Below, piece by piece: positions 6,981 to 9,318 of a stretch of DNA of 9,318 bases (positions within the stretch are counted from its first letter, which is position 1; every line of letters begins with the position of its first letter). The notes beneath the pieces were generated by a model, which saw only the letters and a list, made by a program, of their open reading frames with translations, had not been told where the DNA came from and searched no databases. Source of the stretch: Candidatus Poseidonia sp. (GTDB lineage: Archaea; Thermoplasmatota; Poseidoniia; Poseidoniales; Poseidoniaceae); NCBI GenBank assembly GCA_013330155.1, contig DUIU01000159.1:1-9318 (forward strand). Direction: 5' to 3'. The position numbers and the translations under genes are program-made.

Positions 6981-6985
6981 TATAC
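6980..6985 (+). promoter_or_regulatory. Candidate archaeal TATA box of the preQ0 operon
   Basis: TTATAC lies about 26 bases before the GTG at 7008, with an A-rich GAATAC just before it at the BRE position. This spacing fits leaderless transcription from the regulator's start codon. Read on the other strand, the same bases give TATAAG (6984-6979), which could serve the divergent aminotransferase with a leader of about 45 bases, so one site may lie at the centre of both promoters. Confidence 0.45.
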
Positions 6986-7007
6986 GGAGTTCACTCGAGG
7001 GTTGGAT

Positions 7008-7181
7008 GTGCCCAAGGTATCATTGGATATGCCACTCGAACTGGTTGACGACATCAAATTGCATGTTGGAGATAACAAAAAGTTTGTGAGTTTGGCTGAT
7101 GCGATTCGGACAGCATGCCGCAAAATGCTCGACCAATTGGATTCCATTGACCTTAGGCATGGAAGGGGTGGACCACAATGA
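7008..7181 (+). CDS. Small ribbon-helix-helix (CopG/MetJ-type) DNA-binding protein
   Basis: A 57-residue frame starting with GTG: VPKVSLDMPLELVDDIK, then LHVGDNKKFVSLADAIRTACRKMLDQLDSIDL and a short Arg/Gly tail. This is the ribbon-helix-helix pattern: a short N-terminal strand with alternating residues (KVSLDMP, DNA-contacting ribbon), helix A (LELVDDIKLHV), a turn (NKKFVSLAD) and helix B (LADAIRTACRKMLDQL). The fold binds DNA as a dimer, and dimers pair on inverted repeats. The TATA-like box 26 bases upstream supports GTG at 7008; TTG at 7002 is an alternative. Its TGA overlaps the folE ATG (ATGA, 7178-7181), so both are co-translated. The position at the operon head next to a palindrome suggests a regulator of the pathway, possibly of its own promoter. 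What it senses, if anything, is unknown. Confidence 0.75.
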   Translation: MPKVSLDMPLELVDDIKLHVGDNKKFVSLADAIRTACRKMLDQLDSIDLRHGRGGPQ

Positions 7182-7753
7182 CAACCATTGACGAAGCGCA
7201 TGATGCTGTCCGGACGCTGCTCGCCTACATTGAGGGTGAAGATGCCGTCAACAGGGAAGGGCTCCTGGACACGCCAAAGAGAGTGGTCGATTCTTGGTCG
7301 GAAATCTTTGCTGGATACAACATGGATGCTTCGGAACTCCTCGATTCTACGTTCAATGCCGAAGGTTATGATGGAATCGTCCTCTTGCGAGACATTGAAT
7401 TTACATCCACCTGCGAACATCACCTTCAGCCGTTTCGCGGACGAGCCCACATCGCTTACATACCAGTAAAACGAATCGTTGGCATCAGTAAACTCGCTCG
7501 GATCCTTGAACTCCACGCCCGCCGGTTGCAAAACCAAGAGCGTATCACCCAAGGCATCGCTGAGGACCTCGAACGTGAACTCAAACCGCTTGGTTCAGCC
7601 GTCATCGTTGAAGCATCTCACGGTTGCATGCAGTGTCGAGGCGTGGCTAAGCAACAAGCGGTCATGACCACCTCCGCTATGCGAGGCGTGTTCTTTGACC
7701 GTCCAGAAGCTCGTACTGAACTCATGCAGTTGATCCAGCAACCCAAACTCTGA
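7178..7753 (+). CDS. folE: GTP cyclohydrolase I
   Basis: Converts GTP to 7,8-dihydroneopterin triphosphate and formate, the entry step of preQ0 (and folate/pterin) synthesis. The 191 residues cover the whole tunnelling-fold enzyme: NREGLLDTPKRVVDSW (25-40), the zinc and catalytic motif TCEHHLQPFRG (78-88), HIAYIPVKRIVGISKLARI (91-109), and SHGCMQCRG (147-155). By alignment with the E. coli enzyme the zinc ligands are Cys79, His82 and Cys150, with His81 and His148 catalytic. All are present, so it should be active as the zinc-dependent type IA enzyme rather than FolE2 or the archaeal MptA. Its ATG overlaps the regulator's stop and follows a G-rich Shine-Dalgarno (GGGGTGG at 7165-7171). Its position with queE and queC argues that it serves the deazaguanine pathway. 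Confidence 0.97.
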   Translation: MTTIDEAHDAVRTLLAYIEGEDAVNREGLLDTPKRVVDSWSEIFAGYNMDASELLDSTFNAEGYDGIVLLRDIEFTSTCEHHLQPFRGRAHIAYIPVKRIVGISKLARILELHARRLQNQERITQGIAEDLERELKPLGSAVIVEASHGCMQCRGVAKQQAVMTTSAMRGVFFDRPEARTELMQLIQQPKL

Positions 7754-7762
7754 GGGAGAGAA

Positions 7763-8422
7763 ATGGAATCGTTGGAATGCCATCGGGCGGGTGAAGAACC
7801 AGTCGACAATCCCAGTGATTTGGCTCAAACTTACAACATCGTAGAAATCTTTCATTCCGTACAGGGTGAAGGGTACAGGAGCGGAATACCACATGTCTTC
7901 ATCCGATTTGGAGTCTGCAACTTGCGATGCGAATGGTGCGACACCAATTTTGATGAATATGAACAAATGACAGTCATTGACATCTTGGCTGACGTTCTTC
8001 AATATCCCTGCAAGAACATTATTTTCACGGGCGGTGAACCGATGTTAAACGACCTCTGGCCCCTTGCCCGTGTGTTAAAACGGCGAGGATATCACCTCTC
8101 GGTTGAATCCAATGGAACAATAGAGATTCCTGAGGGTTTGTTGGATTGGATTTGTATTTCACCAAAAGACCAGATGTACCCCCAAGTCTCGGTCAAACAA
8201 AGAACAGGAGATGAATTGAAATGCGTGTATGTTGGACAAGCCTTGTCCATGTATGACGGACTGAAGAGTGGGTTTGACCACTTGTTTTTACAGCCTTGTT
8301 ATGATGAAAACGACAGCGTTGAGCAGAACGGGCGGACCTTTGCCCTCACCGAAGCCGTGGTAAAACGCCATCCTGATTGGCGACTGTCCCTCCAAACGCA
8401 CAAATGGATGGGAATCTTGTAG
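7763..8422 (+). CDS. queE: 7-carboxy-7-deazaguanine synthase (radical SAM)
   Basis: Contracts 6-carboxy-5,6,7,8-tetrahydropterin to 7-carboxy-7-deazaguanine, the third step to preQ0. The 219-residue protein has the substrate-binding start IFHSVQGEGYRSGIPHVFIRF (29-49), the radical SAM cluster CNLRCEWC (Cys52, Cys56, Cys59, the C-x3-C-x2-C spacing), the SAM-binding GGEP (90-93), the SPKDQ motif (133-137), DELKCVY and the QTHKWMGIL end (211-219). These are complete. The roughly 22-residue N-terminal lead before the family core is longer than usual; a Shine-Dalgarno GGGAG between the folE stop and the ATG supports the start at 7763. The gene is 9 bases after folE and 11 bases before queC. queD, the step between FolE and QueE, is not between them and must lie elsewhere. 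Confidence 0.96.
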   Translation: MESLECHRAGEEPVDNPSDLAQTYNIVEIFHSVQGEGYRSGIPHVFIRFGVCNLRCEWCDTNFDEYEQMTVIDILADVLQYPCKNIIFTGGEPMLNDLWPLARVLKRRGYHLSVESNGTIEIPEGLLDWICISPKDQMYPQVSVKQRTGDELKCVYVGQALSMYDGLKSGFDHLFLQPCYDENDSVEQNGRTFALTEAVVKRHPDWRLSLQTHKWMGIL

Positions 8423-8433
8423 GTGAATGGACA

Positions 8434-9318
8434 ATGAAAGTAGCAGTTATGGCATTAAGCGGTGGAATGGATTCTTCCGCCCTCTTGCTCCACCTCCTAC
8501 GTGAAGGTTACACCGTCACAGCCATCTCATTCAATTACGGTCAGAAACACGTGATTGAGTTGGACCGGGCGCGTTTGTTGGTCGAATATTTGAAGCAACA
8601 TCAACTCAATGTAACTCACCATGTAGCGGACCTCACCTCTGCAACGGCGTTGTTTGAAAGCAACCTGCTCCAAGGTGGAGATGAAGTGCCAAAAGGGCAC
8701 TATGAAGAAGACAACATGAAAGCAACCGTCGTACCAAACCGAAACGCCATGTTTGCTTCGCTTCTTTACGGAACGGCCCTCTCCATCGCAAATGCTCACG
8801 ATACTGATGTTGAAGTTGTTCTAGGCGTACACAGTGGCGATCATGCCATCTACCCGGATTGCCGACCAGAATTCTACCGAGCCCTCGAGCATGCATTTGC
8901 CATAGGAAACTGGGACAGCGACCGAGTATCGTTCACACTTCCTTATCTCAACGAAGACAAAACCAGTATTCTTCGAGACGCCGAACGGTCATCCAAGCAA
9001 CTCAACCTCCATTTTGACGAAGTATTCCGACGCACCATCACCTCCTACCAACCGGATGAACAAGGTCGCTCCGATGGAACAACCGGCTCGGATGTGGAAC
9101 GAATTTTGGCCTTCCATGCCATCGGTCGTAAAGACCCGGTTGAGTACACGAACTCATGGGAGGAGGTTCTCGCCAATGCCCTCGAAATTGAGCGAAACCA
9201 TCGCGACAAACTCTACCGAGAACGATTGACCGATCTTCAATACCATGTCACGAGGGAAGCGGGTACGGAACGTGCTTTTACAGGTGAGTATTGGAACGAA
9301 AAGCGCCCAGGCAACTAC
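8434..9318 (+). CDS. queC: QueC-like 7-cyano-7-deazaguanine synthase fused to MsrB (3' end cut by window)
   Basis: QueC turns 7-carboxy-7-deazaguanine, ammonia and ATP into preQ0. The frame runs from ATG 8434 (Shine-Dalgarno AGGTGA at 8421-8426) to the window end, 295 codons with no stop. Residues 1-238 are QueC: PP-loop LSGGMDSS (8-15), SFNYGQKH, VPNRNAMFASL, GVHSGDHAIYPDCRPEF and the closing GRKDPVEY. Normal QueC binds zinc through four Cys late in the domain (TCY...GxxCGxCxxC); here these are Ser204, Asp214, Thr217 and Asp220. After a Met-less linker (239-263) the sequence LTDLQYHVTREAGTERAFTG followed by EYWNEKRPGNY (265-295) is the typical start of peptide methionine-R-sulfoxide reductase MsrB; its catalytic part lies beyond the window. 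So this is a QueC-MsrB fusion, or a frameshift/readthrough of two genes. QueC family is firm, the MsrB N-terminus is convincing, the joint function is unknown. Confidence 0.9.
   Translation, partial: MKVAVMALSGGMDSSALLLHLLREGYTVTAISFNYGQKHVIELDRARLLVEYLKQHQLNVTHHVADLTSATALFESNLLQGGDEVPKGHYEEDNMKATVVPNRNAMFASLLYGTALSIANAHDTDVEVVLGVHSGDHAIYPDCRPEFYRALEHAFAIGNWDSDRVSFTLPYLNEDKTSILRDAERSSKQLNLHFDEVFRRTITSYQPDEQGRSDGTTGSDVERILAFHAIGRKDPVEYTNSWEEVLANALEIERNHRDKLYRERLTDLQYHVTREAGTERAFTGEYWNEKRPGNY

Noticed and set aside
6911..7007. preQ1-type riboswitch ahead of the preQ0 operon
   Set aside because: The TATA box is only about 26 bases before the first start codon, leaving no leader RNA to fold; the palindrome is better explained as a DNA operator.

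Overview
The window looks like a piece of a marine planktonic euryarchaeon, most likely Marine Group II (Candidatus Poseidoniales). This is inferred from several things: a split methylmalonyl-CoA mutase whose catalytic subunit lacks the B12 domain, an archaeal-style FKBP with a flap insertion, TATA-like boxes about 26 bases upstream of starts that fit leaderless mRNAs, and good Shine-Dalgarno sites at internal operon genes. I could not run a phylogenetic test, so the placement is moderate confidence. The DNA is gene-dense with very short gaps. I saw no tRNA, rRNA, CRISPR array, insertion sequence or long repeat.

Left block (1-2997, plus strand): the 3' end of an unrecognised basic protein, a SlyD-like FKBP prolyl isomerase with a His-rich tail, the catalytic subunit of methylmalonyl-CoA mutase, and a methylmalonyl-CoA epimerase. 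The last two interconvert (S)- and (R)-methylmalonyl-CoA and succinyl-CoA, which carries propionyl-CoA from odd-chain fatty acids and branched amino acids into the TCA cycle. The epimerase has Gln where the family has a metal-binding His.

Middle block (3037-5381, plus strand): a small helical protein of unknown function with its own TATA-like box, then a NatAB-type ABC exporter (ATPase plus ABC-2 permease, overlapping by 8 bases and joined by a perfect Shine-Dalgarno). The permease has a large outside domain with five N-glycosylation sequons. It converges tail-to-tail, with shared stop bases TTAA, on a minus-strand class-III PLP aminotransferase of atypical subtype (5378-6910).

Right block (7008-9318, plus strand) is the most interesting part. 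It is a deazaguanine (preQ0) operon: a 57-residue ribbon-helix-helix regulator, folE (GTP cyclohydrolase I), queE and queC. The regulator gene overlaps folE by ATGA. A near-perfect 20-base palindrome with ATAC units phased every 6 bases abuts the TATA box and is a candidate operator. In an archaeon the product would feed archaeosine in tRNA. The queC-like reading frame is unusual in two ways: all four zinc-ligand Cys positions of normal QueC are replaced (Ser, Asp, Thr, Asp), and the frame runs without a stop into an unmistakable N-terminus of methionine-R-sulfoxide reductase (MsrB), cut by the window end. This QueC-MsrB fusion is the strongest candidate for something not commonly described. 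queD is not in the window.
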